Shown: in pieces, positions 1 to 5,373 of the stretch
Layout of the letters: every line of letters starts with the position of its first letter
Numbering within the stretch: position 1 is the stretch's first letter
From: an uncultured Clostridia bacterium
GTDB taxonomy: Bacteria; Bacillota; Clostridia; Christensenellales; CAG-1252
DNA length: 13,648 bases
Assembly: GCA_946626795.1 (NCBI GenBank)
Contig: CAMOUZ010000023.1
Location: forward strand, 1 to 13,648
Reading direction: 5' to 3'
Position numbers and translations under genes: made by a program
Notes under the pieces: generated by a model
What the model saw: the letters and a program-made list of their open reading frames with translations, nothing else
Database searches by the model: none
What the model was told of the DNA's origin: nothing

Positions 1-5
1 GATGG

Positions 6-635
6 ATGACAGATCTCGCCGAGAAGTTGCCGCGAGATAAACCGTTATACTATGCAAGCAAAGAGATGGCACCCCATCGAGACACGATCGATATGATCGC
101 CGACTGGCTGATCCTCTGCAACCCCGAAGCGCAAAAGGCGGACGAAGCATTCCGCAATGAAGTAAAAACCAAAGGGGCAAAGCTGAGAGAAAAGATGGGC
201 GGTTGGTACAAGGCGCAAGCCGATACCGAATTGCATTGTGTTCAGCACATGGAAGGCTTCACGGAGCTTGGCGACGAACTGAAAGCGTTACATACCATCG
301 AAGCACTCGAATGGGACTACCGACGGCGACTTGGAAATATCGTCTTAAAGCACGTACGGGATATACAGAATGAAACCTATACCCGCGATCCCCGTCGCCG
401 TTACAAGACCAACGACAAGGTATTAAAACGCAACCTGACGATCTCGGCGCGGAAGATCAAAGGGATCACGAACGGACTGTTCTCCGCTATATCCGATCTA
501 TTCACGCCGCACACACGCGCGTGTCACAACCGATTGCAGGAGATCGAAGCGGAAATGGAAATGAAGCAGAAACAAGAGGAGGCAAAAGCAAATGTAAACG
601 AGAAACCGAAAAGCAAATATTATTGGGGAAAATAA
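6..635 (+). CDS. Unrecognised protein of the integrative element (possibly 5'-truncated)
   Basis: I do not recognise this 209-residue protein. It is highly charged and predicted mostly helical, with no membrane segment or signal peptide. The C-terminal part (about residues 175-209) is a Glu/Lys-rich, probably coiled or disordered tail. The ATG at 6 is the first in frame, but the frame stays open to the window edge, so the true start may lie upstream. The ATG overlaps a TGA in another frame (ATGA), which would suit coupling to an upstream gene. It lies at the left of a block of element genes (TnpV-like, RHH-like, Xis, Int) on the same strand, so it is probably element cargo or a mobilisation accessory. 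That role rests on position only. Confidence 0.6.
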   Translation: MTDLAEKLPRDKPLYYASKEMAPHRDTIDMIADWLILCNPEAQKADEAFRNEVKTKGAKLREKMGGWYKAQADTELHCVQHMEGFTELGDELKALHTIEALEWDYRRRLGNIVLKHVRDIQNETYTRDPRRRYKTNDKVLKRNLTISARKIKGITNGLFSAISDLFTPHTRACHNRLQEIEAEMEMKQKQEEAKANVNEKPKSKYYWGK

Positions 636-657
636 TGAAAAATTTTCCCAAAAGAGC

Positions 658-686
658 TTGACATAGCACAAAGATGCCTGTATCGT
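658..686 (+). promoter_or_regulatory. Candidate sigma-A promoter of the tnpV-rhh-xis-int block
   Basis: A perfect -35 TTGACA (658-663) is followed after 17 bases by TATCGT (681-686), which keeps four of the six -10 consensus bases. It lies 35-60 bases upstream of the TnpV-like start codon and in the only sizeable gap before the integrase block. A perfect inverted repeat, TCGTAT-AA-ATACGA (683-696), overlaps the -10 and predicted start point and could be an operator. Confidence 0.5.
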
Positions 687-720
687 ATAAATACGACAAA
701 AGCTATTCGGGAGGTTGAGT

Positions 721-1080
721 ATGGATAATGAAGAAATTATGAGAAAAGCCGAAGCCGGAGAGGCATTGACCGTGGAGGAAGTACAGGTTTATGAGAGCCT
801 TGTCAAGCCCGTCAAGCACCTATATGGAAAGTACGGAACGCTTGCAAAGAAGTATCTCGAAGAACACAACGTAAGCAAATATTGGTCGATAGAGAATTTA
901 CCGGAATACTTACACGGAGTGGACGCGGCGGCACACCGAATGAGGGACGCCATGTATGAGAAATTGTCAAAACTCGATAAGTATAAATTGACTGGGGAAT
1001 ATATGCACGATGTCAGGATCAGGCAGGAGATCCACCAGCTCATCGAAGAAGAGATATTAAAAGAAATCGTTTACGTTTAG
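721..1080 (+). CDS. TnpV-like transposon-encoded protein
   Basis: This 119-residue protein resembles the TnpV family carried by clostridial transposons and integrative elements, where it lies among mobility genes and whose biochemical role is not settled. The match is by recognition of the family pattern: an early GKYGTLAKKYLEEH block (about residues 36-49), a middle helix around LPEYLHGVDAAAHRM, and the terminal helix with IRQEIHQLIEEEIL ending EIVYV. Length is normal for the family. I chose ATG 721 because GGGAGG (709-714) sits 6 bases before it; the TTG at 715 overlaps that ribosome binding site too closely. The next gene's AGGAGG overlaps this stop codon, so the two are co-transcribed. 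Confidence 0.65.
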   Translation: MDNEEIMRKAEAGEALTVEEVQVYESLVKPVKHLYGKYGTLAKKYLEEHNVSKYWSIENLPEYLHGVDAAAHRMRDAMYEKLSKLDKYKLTGEYMHDVRIRQEIHQLIEEEILKEIVYV

Positions 1081-1091
1081 GAGGTTTGGAA

Positions 1092-1316
1092 ATGGCAAGA
1101 AAAGAAAGCACGCCGAGAAGAGCGGCATATAACAAATACGAAGCGAAACACGCTGAAGAACGGAGATCCGCGAATAAGGTATGGGGCACGAGTATTCCGC
1201 GCCCGATTGCGGAGGAAATTGACCTGTTTCTTGAGAAGAACAGGCTCTCCAAGGTAACGTTGATTCAATTCGGATACGAGGCGTTGAAAGAGTACGTCGC
1301 AAAGCAAGGCAAGTGA
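1092..1316 (+). CDS. Small ribbon-helix-helix-like DNA-binding protein
   Basis: This 74-residue basic protein has an Arg/Lys-rich N-terminus (residues 1-28) followed by a segment that fits a ribbon-helix-helix fold: strand KVWGTSIP (29-36), helix RPIAEEIDLFLEKN (37-50) and helix from SKVTLIQFGYEAL (53-65). Such small proteins in integrative elements usually act as transcriptional repressors or relaxosome accessory factors. Which one applies here cannot be told. ATG 1092 is preferred over TTG 1086 because AGGAGG (1079-1084) is 7 bases from the ATG but only 1 from the TTG. The ribosome binding site overlaps the stop of the TnpV-like gene, giving tight operon linkage. A candidate target is the inverted repeat at 683-696. 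Confidence 0.6.
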   Translation: MARKESTPRRAAYNKYEAKHAEERRSANKVWGTSIPRPIAEEIDLFLEKNRLSKVTLIQFGYEALKEYVAKQGK

Positions 1317-1322
1317 GTTCCC

Positions 1323-1341
1323 CTTTCCTTTTTGTGGAAGG
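1323..1341 (+). promoter_or_regulatory. Hairpin that could occlude the excisionase ribosome binding site
   Basis: C1323-C1328 can pair with G1336-G1341 (six pairs, one of them G-U) around a 7-base loop. This buries the 5' half of the Shine-Dalgarno AAGGAGGG (1338-1345) that serves the TTG start at 1352. A weak start codon plus partial sequestration would keep excisionase low. The stem is short, so this is a suggestion only. Confidence 0.3.
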
Positions 1342-1351
1342 AGGGTAATCA

Positions 1352-1600
1352 TTGAGGTATCAATTTCAAAGTTTGAATGTGGAGCAGCTGATCACGGAAG
1401 AGGTGAATCGGCTAACGAAGAAGTACAACAAATCCTTTATCGGATATAAGGAAATTATGGAGATTATGGGGATCGGACGCGATTCGGCGAAAGCCTTATT
1501 AAATAGCAACCAGTTCCCCATCGTTCAACTCGGAAATCGAAAAGTGACGAGCATCACCGCGTTCGTCGCATGGCAAATCAGCAAGTTGGTAGGAGGATAA
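1352..1600 (+). CDS. xis: Excisionase-like winged-helix protein (TTG start)
   Basis: An 82-residue protein directly upstream of the integrase. The region FIGYKEIMEIMGIGRDSAKALL (about 29-50) is a MerR/Xis-like helix-turn-helix, followed by the wing FPIVQLGNRKVTSITAF (55-71), where the QLGNRK turn is typical of excisionase-type winged helices. Such proteins bend attachment-site DNA and bias the tyrosine recombinase toward excision. The start is TTG 1352, 6 bases after AAGGAGGG (1338-1345); no ATG lies nearby in frame, and a GTG at 1379 lacks a ribosome binding site. The stop (TAA, 1598-1600) is one base from the integrase ATG and the integrase ribosome binding site AGGAGG (1591-1596) lies inside this gene, so the two are translated together. 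The gene symbol states the inferred role. Confidence 0.7.
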   Translation: MRYQFQSLNVEQLITEEVNRLTKKYNKSFIGYKEIMEIMGIGRDSAKALLNSNQFPIVQLGNRKVTSITAFVAWQISKLVGG

Positions 1601-1601
1601 G

Positions 1602-2966
1602 ATGGCGAGAAAAAAGAATAACAAACGCGCGAATAACGAAGGCTCCTTCTATTTCAACAAGCAGCGCGGCGTATGGGTGGGACAGATCACCGTCGGTTTT
1701 GACGAGAACGGCAAGCAGATACGAAAGACGGCAACGGGTGAAACGAGGAGCGCGGTCGTAGTCAAATTGGCTCCCTACATGAAAGATGGGAAACGAATAG
1801 AGGAAGTTCCCGACGTAGGCAAGATCAGAGAGCATATGATGGATTGGCTACTGACCTATAAACGGCAGATGGTCGGATCGAGGACGTTTGAGAAGTACTT
1901 CAGAATGGCGCAGTTACATATACTGCCGGTGATCGGCGACTATACTATCCATACCGTCAGCAAAGATCTCTTGCAAAAAGTATTAAACAGATTGTTTGAC
2001 AAGGATTATACGTCGGACACCATCGCGTTCGTCAAGCACGAGATCTGCCAGTATTTTGAGTTTTGCGTAGATGATGGATTGATCGAGAGAAATCCCGCGC
2101 TCAAGCTCAAGATCCAAACGCGGCGCGGGAGAACTACGGGCGCCGACGAACCTGAGTACAAGGCGATCCCCGAGGAGATCAGGGAACAGTTCCTTGAAGT
2201 CCTCAACAAGAACCGATTTTTTAAGCCGTTTTGCTTGGTCGGTATCTGCGCGGGACTTCGCCCGGGCGAGATCCTCGGACTGAAATGGAAGGACTTTGAC
2301 GACAAGAAAAAGGTGTTGTCGGTCAGGCGCGCGCAGACGGTGGAGATGAAGTTTGACGCGAACGGCAAAGTGCTCGGACGGCAGAACGTTATCGGCAAGA
2401 CCAAGACCGCGGGGAGCGTCAGAACGATCCCCTTGTCCGATCTATTACTGAACGCATTGACGGAATGGAAGACCGTCAGAACGCTGCAAGAGAAAGTTTT
2501 CGGGACGTCATTGGCTTCGCCCGAGGATTATATCTTCGGCACGAACAAGGGCGAACTGCGCTCTTACAGCGGCACGAAGACGATGTTCGAGCGCTTTATG
2601 AAGAGCAACGGAATGGGCGATTCGGGGATCACCTTCTATCGCTTGCGGCATACGTTCTCCCATACGTTGTTTGAGGCGAACGAAAACCCCAAGGTCGTGC
2701 AAACGCTGATGGGACACGCGCGAGTATCCACGACGATGATCTACAACACCGCGACGACGACCAAGTATTTAGAGAAGGCGGTCTCGATCTTCGACGACCG
2801 TTACGGGGAATCGGTAAAGTTTGCGGAAGCCCCGAAAGCGGAAGAGGTTGCCGTCGATCCGGCGACCGCGGAATCCGCCGATATAGCGAAGTTCCTGACG
2901 GAGAACCATATCACATCCGTCGGAGATCTCGTAAGGCTATTACAAAGCGTAGGAACGGGCAATTGA
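1602..2966 (+). CDS. int: Tyrosine recombinase / integrase of the element
   Basis: A 454-residue site-specific recombinase with full three-domain architecture. Residues about 10-55 form an AP2-like arm-binding domain (NEGSFYF, WVGQITVGFDENGKQIRK). Residues about 72-170 form the SAM-like core-binding domain. Residues about 185-400 are catalytic: Arg I is R220 in AGLRPGEILGLKW, the beta-hairpin lysine is K266 or K268 (IGKTKTAGSVRTIPL), box II is Y346-R-L-R349 (a Tyr where His is most common), then the GH motif with H372 and nucleophile Y381 (STTMIY). A tail of about 50 residues follows. All core residues are present, so it is probably active. It is the last element gene before the attachment site in tRNA-Thr, the usual position for an integrase, and shares an operon with the excisionase-like gene. 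A terminator follows at 2974-2997. Confidence 0.95.
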   Translation: MARKKNNKRANNEGSFYFNKQRGVWVGQITVGFDENGKQIRKTATGETRSAVVVKLAPYMKDGKRIEEVPDVGKIREHMMDWLLTYKRQMVGSRTFEKYFRMAQLHILPVIGDYTIHTVSKDLLQKVLNRLFDKDYTSDTIAFVKHEICQYFEFCVDDGLIERNPALKLKIQTRRGRTTGADEPEYKAIPEEIREQFLEVLNKNRFFKPFCLVGICAGLRPGEILGLKWKDFDDKKKVLSVRRAQTVEMKFDANGKVLGRQNVIGKTKTAGSVRTIPLSDLLLNALTEWKTVRTLQEKVFGTSLASPEDYIFGTNKGELRSYSGTKTMFERFMKSNGMGDSGITFYRLRHTFSHTLFEANENPKVVQTLMGHARVSTTMIYNTATTTKYLEKAVSIFDDRYGESVKFAEAPKAEEVAVDPATAESADIAKFLTENHITSVGDLVRLLQSVGTGN

Positions 2967-2973
2967 AAAGACT

Positions 2974-2997
2974 GGCGCGGTGAAAACCGCGCCTTTT
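2974..2997 (+). terminator. Rho-independent terminator after int
   Basis: GGCGCGG (2974-2980) pairs perfectly with CCGCGCC (2987-2993) around loop TGAAAA, followed by TTTTCTTTT. It begins 8 bases after the integrase stop codon. Confidence 0.9.
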
Positions 2998-3044
2998 CTT
3001 TTACTCATTTGAACCGTTTTGGCACTTCAAGAAGATTGTTTTTT

Positions 3045-3077
3045 GTTTGCTACGTGTTTGCTACGCGTTTGCTACCG
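3045..3077. repeat. Three tandem 11-base repeats (GTTTGCTACNN), probable integrase arm-type sites
   Basis: Three head-to-tail copies: GTTTGCTACGT (3045-3055), GTTTGCTACGC (3056-3066) and GTTTGCTACCG (3067-3077). Their 11-base spacing places each on the same face of the helix. The same 9-mer recurs inverted at 3190-3210 and once in each 91-base attachment unit (3378-3386, 3469-3477). Position between int and the attachment core, plus an arm-binding domain in the integrase, suggests attP arm sites. Confidence 0.7.
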
Positions 3078-3161
3078 CCTCCAAAAATGGCAGTTTTTTA
3101 CAGTCAGTTTCAGTAAGAAACGGACGTACTCTTTCCGTCCCTGTTTTTGATAAAAAGACAT

Positions 3162-3183
3162 AAAAAAAGAGGCGAAAATCGCC
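3162..3183 (-). terminator. Probable rho-independent terminator, leftward
   Basis: Read on the - strand, GGCGA and TCGCC pair around a 3-base TTT loop (3171-3183) and are followed by TCTTTTTTT (3162-3170). It would stop leftward read-through from the tRNA before it reaches int. Just to its left, GGACG (3122-3126) and CGTCC (3136-3140) can also pair and are followed by CTGTTTTT on the + strand, a weaker candidate for the opposite direction. Confidence 0.5.
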
Positions 3184-3189
3184 CTTTCC

Positions 3190-3210
3190 GTAGCAAACGC
3201 GTAGCAAACA
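3190..3210. repeat. Inverted copy of the arm-type repeat
   Basis: Two tandem GTAGCAAAC units. The whole 21-base block is the exact reverse complement of 3055-3075. With the + oriented cluster 115 bases to the left it forms a large inverted repeat flanking the sequence between int and the tRNA, as expected for arm sites on opposite sides of a folded recombination complex. Confidence 0.7.
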
Positions 3211-3249
3211 GAACTATTATTCACATTTTTCAAACGCTCTGAAATAAGA

Positions 3250-3277
3250 AAAAACTGCCGAAATATAGGCAGTTTTT
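3250..3277. terminator. Bidirectional terminator after tRNA-Thr
   Basis: Ten-base stem AAAAACTGCC (3250-3259) / GGCAGTTTTT (3268-3277) with an 8-base loop. On the - strand it lies 3 bases after the CCA end of the tRNA and runs into TTTCTTATTTC. On the + strand it ends in TTTTTCTTT. Confidence 0.8.
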
Positions 3278-3280
3278 CTT

Positions 3281-3356
3281 TGGAGCTGCTAACCAGACTT
3301 GAACTGGTGACCTCGTCCTTACCAAGGACGTGCTCTACCGACTGAGCCATAGCAGC
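3281..3356 (-). tRNA. tRNA-Thr (anticodon GGU), intact, with encoded CCA
   Basis: On the - strand the cloverleaf is complete: acceptor GCTGCTA / TAGCAGC (7 pairs), D-arm GCTC / GAGC, anticodon stem CGTCC / GGACG around loop TTGGTAA giving anticodon GGT (decodes ACC and ACU), a T-arm with GTTCAAG, discriminator U and encoded CCA (3281-3283). The 17-base core 3319-3335, covering the anticodon loop and its 5' stem, is the repeated attachment core. No good promoter lies directly upstream; the only consensus one is beyond the repeats at 3552-3580, implying a 5' leader of nearly 200 bases removed by RNase P. Confidence 0.93.
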
Positions 3357-3517
3357 ATATTCACTTTTTCGCGCTCCGTAGCAAACACACGAAATCTCGA
3401 TAATTCGCTTTACCAAGGACGTGCTCTACCGACTGAGCCATAGCAGCATATTCACTTTTTCGCGCTCCGTAGCAAACACACGAAATCTCGATAATTCGCT
3501 TTACCAAGGACGTGCTC
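3319..3517. repeat. Attachment-site array: two identical 91-base units plus a third core
   Basis: The 91-base unit 3319-3409 is repeated without change at 3410-3500, and its first 17 bases recur at 3501-3517. Each unit holds, in - strand order, a complete tRNA-Thr 5' half ending in the core GAGCACGTCCTTGGTAA, preceded by about 53 bases with one arm-type GTAGCAAAC site. In copy 1 the core continues into a full tRNA; in copy 2 and the third core it continues into non-tRNA sequence. Cores at 3319, 3410 and 3501 are likely crossover sites of the integrase. Alternatives are slippage duplication or an assembly artefact. Confidence 0.8.
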
Positions 3518-3538
3518 CTCAGACTACGCCATAGTAAC
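3501..3538 (-). pseudogene. Relic tRNA-Thr 5' half
   Basis: Read on the - strand, 3538 to 3501 begins GTTACTATGGCGTAGTC and ends in the exact 17-base attachment core. It aligns without gaps to the 5' half of the intact tRNA but differs in the acceptor arm and D-arm: the D-stem loses a pair (G12 opposite A23), and the usual G18 and A21 are replaced. No matching 3' half follows. It lies 7 bases downstream of the predicted start point of the promoter at 3552-3580, so it is probably the original chromosomal tRNA start, displaced and decaying. Confidence 0.6.
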
Positions 3539-3551
3539 GCGACTGTGTATT

Positions 3552-3580
3552 ATTATATCGGGTATTCTCAATGCTGTCAA
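3552..3580 (-). promoter_or_regulatory. Consensus promoter driving the tRNA-Thr locus
   Basis: On the - strand: TTGACA (3580-3575), a 17-base spacer and TATAAT (3557-3552), both perfect. The predicted start is near 3545, just ahead of the relic tRNA 5' half. Transcription would run through both 91-base units into the intact tRNA. Confidence 0.85.
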
Positions 3581-3710
3581 TAAGATTATCTGAAAAAATG
3601 CAAAGATTTTCCGAGGGTTCGATATGATCGATCGAGTGGGGGATTTTTCTTTTTGTGTTGAAAGGGGAGGGCATTGCTTTTATAAGAAAGTGAAAAGAGT
3701 ATAAAGGATA
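3581..3710. other. Intergenic spacer between the tRNA promoter and the XRE gene
   Basis: No coding potential is supported here. The stretch has a short palindromic patch (GATCGATC, with a CGAT-ATG-ATCG hairpin near 3620) and a G-rich/T-rich run, but no convincing terminator for the leftward XRE gene. Confidence 0.5.
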
Positions 3711-4028
3711 TCAATGCAAAAACGCTTGTATGAAACCGAGGACTTGAAGACGATCTTCCGGGGAAATGCGATCAAAAAGTTCCAGCATCTTTTTATGCAA
3801 AGGAGAAATATCTCGTATCTCCTCTATCATGCCGTACTCGTTCGTTCTACCAATCAAATAATCCAAGGATACTTCAAGATAGTCGGCAAGTTTAACAAGA
3901 TCATCGAGGCTCGGCTCGGTTTTTCCTGTTTCCCAAGAGGAGATGCAGGCAGGTGTTCTGTTCAGTTTTTTTGCAATGTCTTTTTGTTGCAACCCCTTTT
4001 CCTCTCGGATCTCTTTCAAATTTAACAT
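3711..4028 (-). CDS. XRE/Cro-family transcriptional repressor
   Basis: A 105-residue regulator. Residues about 6-59 form an HTH_3 domain: IREEKGLQQKDIAKKLN, the recognition-helix region RTPACISSWETGKTEPS, then LDDLVKLADYLEVSLDYLIG. The remaining 45 residues form a short helical tail (LHKKMLELFDRISPEDRLQVLGFIQAFL), probably for dimerisation; there is no peptidase or ligand domain, so it is a simple Cro/CI-like repressor. The start ATG has GGAGG 9 bases upstream. It is transcribed away from the membrane-protein gene at 4155, whose promoter contains two matched palindromes, the most likely operators. Such proteins typically control small element modules. Confidence 0.9.
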   Translation of the reverse strand: MLNLKEIREEKGLQQKDIAKKLNRTPACISSWETGKTEPSLDDLVKLADYLEVSLDYLIGRTNEYGMIEEIRDISPLHKKMLELFDRISPEDRLQVLGFIQAFLH

Positions 4029-4075
4029 TTCATTTATCCTCCGCTCATATCATTGCATAATAAACAAAATCTTTC

Positions 4076-4104
4076 TTGACAAACAATGAAACATTGAATA
4101 TAAT
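4076..4104 (+). promoter_or_regulatory. Consensus promoter of the membrane-protein gene
   Basis: TTGACA (4076-4081), a 17-base spacer and TATAAT (4099-4104), both perfect. Predicted start is near 4111, giving a leader of about 44 bases. Such a strong promoter implies tight repression, which the overlapping palindromes can supply. Confidence 0.9.
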
Positions 4105-4130
4105 TTTTGTATAAACAACGAAACATTGTT
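4081..4130. promoter_or_regulatory. Two paired operators for the XRE repressor
   Basis: Site 1, CAATG-AAA-CATTG (4084-4096), is a perfect palindrome in the spacer between -35 and -10. Site 2, CAACG-AAA-CATTG (4116-4128), lies just after the predicted start and extends to AACAA...TTGTT. The two share a 16-base direct match (AAACAAYGAAACATTG) with centres 32 bases apart, about three helical turns. Binding would block the + promoter. Assignment to the adjacent XRE protein is an inference from position. Confidence 0.75.
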
Positions 4131-4154
4131 TTACGATTGTAAGGAGTGATGCGT

Positions 4155-4598
4155 ATGAATGATCATAGTGGAGTCCAAAAGAAAGAAATAAGAACATCGA
4201 TTGTTGTATTTGCAATAATAGCCGCTATTGTTCTCGCCGGAATACTGATTTGGTTGTTCATTAACGGAAATCTTGGAGGGTCGGATAAGTCAACTAATAC
4301 TTCCTCGACTTCTGTTACAACGTCAAGCTATGCTGATGAGCAATATCATGGATCAAATATTCTTTACGTTATTGATTTGACATTAAACTCAGATCAATCA
4401 TTTTCACTTAGAATTAAAAATTTAAGTTATGGCACGATAACAAATTATATTGGCTCATATGAGTTTTTAAATGAAAATGAGATTAAATTCTCATTTTATT
4501 CGACTGGTGAAATATTTAAATGCAGTCGCACTTCTGTGGGGGGCCAAGGTATTCATTTAGGAGATATTAACTCTCAGTTTCCTGTGGTCTATAAATAG
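4155..4598 (+). CDS. Single-pass membrane protein with extracytoplasmic domain, unknown function
   Basis: I do not recognise this 147-residue protein. A short cytoplasmic N-terminus is followed by one membrane helix (residues about 14-37, TSIVVFAIIAAIVLAGILIW), then a Ser/Thr-rich linker (43-59) and a domain of about 85 residues rich in beta-type patterns (LTLNSDQSFSLRI, TITNYIGSYEF, NEIKFSFYSTGEIF). Net topology is probably inside-to-outside. ATG 4155 is 8 bases after AAGGAG (4141-4146); GTG 4146 and ATG 4149 are too close to that site. It is AT-rich compared with the genes from 4938 onward, suggesting acquisition. Its promoter is flanked by likely repressor operators. Confidence 0.75.
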   Translation: MNDHSGVQKKEIRTSIVVFAIIAAIVLAGILIWLFINGNLGGSDKSTNTSSTSVTTSSYADEQYHGSNILYVIDLTLNSDQSFSLRIKNLSYGTITNYIGSYEFLNENEIKFSFYSTGEIFKCSRTSVGGQGIHLGDINSQFPVVYK

Positions 4599-4646
4599 TT
4601 ATTTATAGCATTATAATTACAATAAAGCAATTAAGGGTGGAATAAA

Positions 4647-4901
4647 ATGATTAATCCTCATGACGTTTTATATGATGGAATAAAAGAATTAGAAATACTT
4701 TTTGTAAGTGAAACAAATAGCTACTCAATTGCGAGCTTTACTTGGAAAGGGGAACGAAAACTTGCTTTTCGATGGAACGGGAATGAAAGTGCGGAGGATC
4801 TGGGGACGCCTACTGCGTTCGGGAAACCGACCTGGATGTTCCTTCCCGAAGACTTTTTGGAGCATTTGAAAGCGGTTTGGGATAAAAAGATCAAGGATTA
4901 G
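4647..4901 (+). CDS. Small hypothetical protein
   Basis: An 84-residue soluble protein. The order FTWKGERKLAFRWNG (about 31-45), then GTPTAFGKPTWMFLPEDF (53-70), recalls a widespread family of small uncharacterised proteins with an (A/L)xRWNG motif and a G-x-PTWxxLP motif, but I cannot name a function. A modest site AAGGGTGG (4633-4640) precedes the ATG. It follows the membrane-protein gene by 48 bases without a clear terminator, so co-transcription is plausible. Base composition changes within the gene: AT-rich up to about 4780, then GC-rich like the chromosome. Confidence 0.65.
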   Translation: MINPHDVLYDGIKELEILFVSETNSYSIASFTWKGERKLAFRWNGNESAEDLGTPTAFGKPTWMFLPEDFLEHLKAVWDKKIKD

Positions 4902-4937
4902 AATAAGAGTTTAAGAAATCGAGGAAAAATCAGCGCC

Positions 4938-5372
4938 TCATTCCGCCTCGGGCGGGGGGATGTGCGTGCGAAGCTCTGCGTACAGCTCCGCAGTTTTCGG
5001 CTCGGTTTTCAGGTTGAAGACGGTGGTGGTACCGTCCTTTTTCCGGACGATGACATAGTTATGCTTATTCTCCTCGTAGGTGAGGCGATAATGCTCGCCG
5101 AAGTCCTCGTTTTGGTAGGTGCCGAATGCCTTGCTGATCCCCCCGAGGGAGAAGATTCTTTTGGACTCATAGGAATAAGAAAGTTCGATCTCTTCAACGT
5201 CTTCATAGGCGATGACCTCCGTGTGATAGAGGCAGTGCAGGGTGAAAGAGGTCTCGTCCTCCGTGATCGTGATAGAGCTGAAAAGGATCGCGAGCACGAA
5301 GGCAAAGACCGCGATCGCGATGAGGCAGAGCGCCGTGATGAGGATGTTTGCGCCGCTTATTCTGCGTGCCAT
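4938..5372 (-). CDS. Membrane protein with a bacterial PH-like domain (bPH_5 type)
   Basis: A 144-residue protein with one N-terminal membrane helix (residues about 10-33) and a cytosol- or surface-exposed domain. The latter has the layout of the bacterial PH domain family: ITITEDETSFTL, the YEDVEEIELSY strand, the glycine-rich stretch FSLGGISKAFGTYQNEDFG (74-92), then YVIVRKKDGTTTVFNLK and a final helix (TAELYAELR). The family's role is unknown. Start ATG 5372 is one base after the stop of the 59-residue upstream gene, with GGTGGTG in front, so translation is probably coupled. Longer forms beginning at 5486 are rejected because they overlap that gene in another frame. Confidence 0.75.
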   Translation of the reverse strand: MARRISGANILITALCLIAIAVFAFVLAILFSSITITEDETSFTLHCLYHTEVIAYEDVEEIELSYSYESKRIFSLGGISKAFGTYQNEDFGEHYRLTYEENKHNYVIVRKKDGTTTVFNLKTEPKTAELYAELRTHIPPPEAE

Positions 5373-5373
5373 A

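Noticed and set aside
3072..3416. A 114-codon frame on the - strand across the tRNA
   Set aside because: Its middle is the translated tRNA-Thr and the rest covers terminators and repeats; this is a well-known type of false gene.
3319..3517. Possible CRISPR array
   Set aside because: The period is 91 bases with identical spacer and repeat alike, and the repeated part is tRNA sequence; no variable spacers.
3714..4025. A 103-codon frame on the + strand
   Set aside because: It is antisense to the XRE regulator, which has a recognisable HTH domain and a ribosome binding site.
4589..4608. CTATAAA...TTTATAG hairpin over the stop of the membrane-protein gene
   Set aside because: AT-only weak stem without a T-run; not a convincing terminator.
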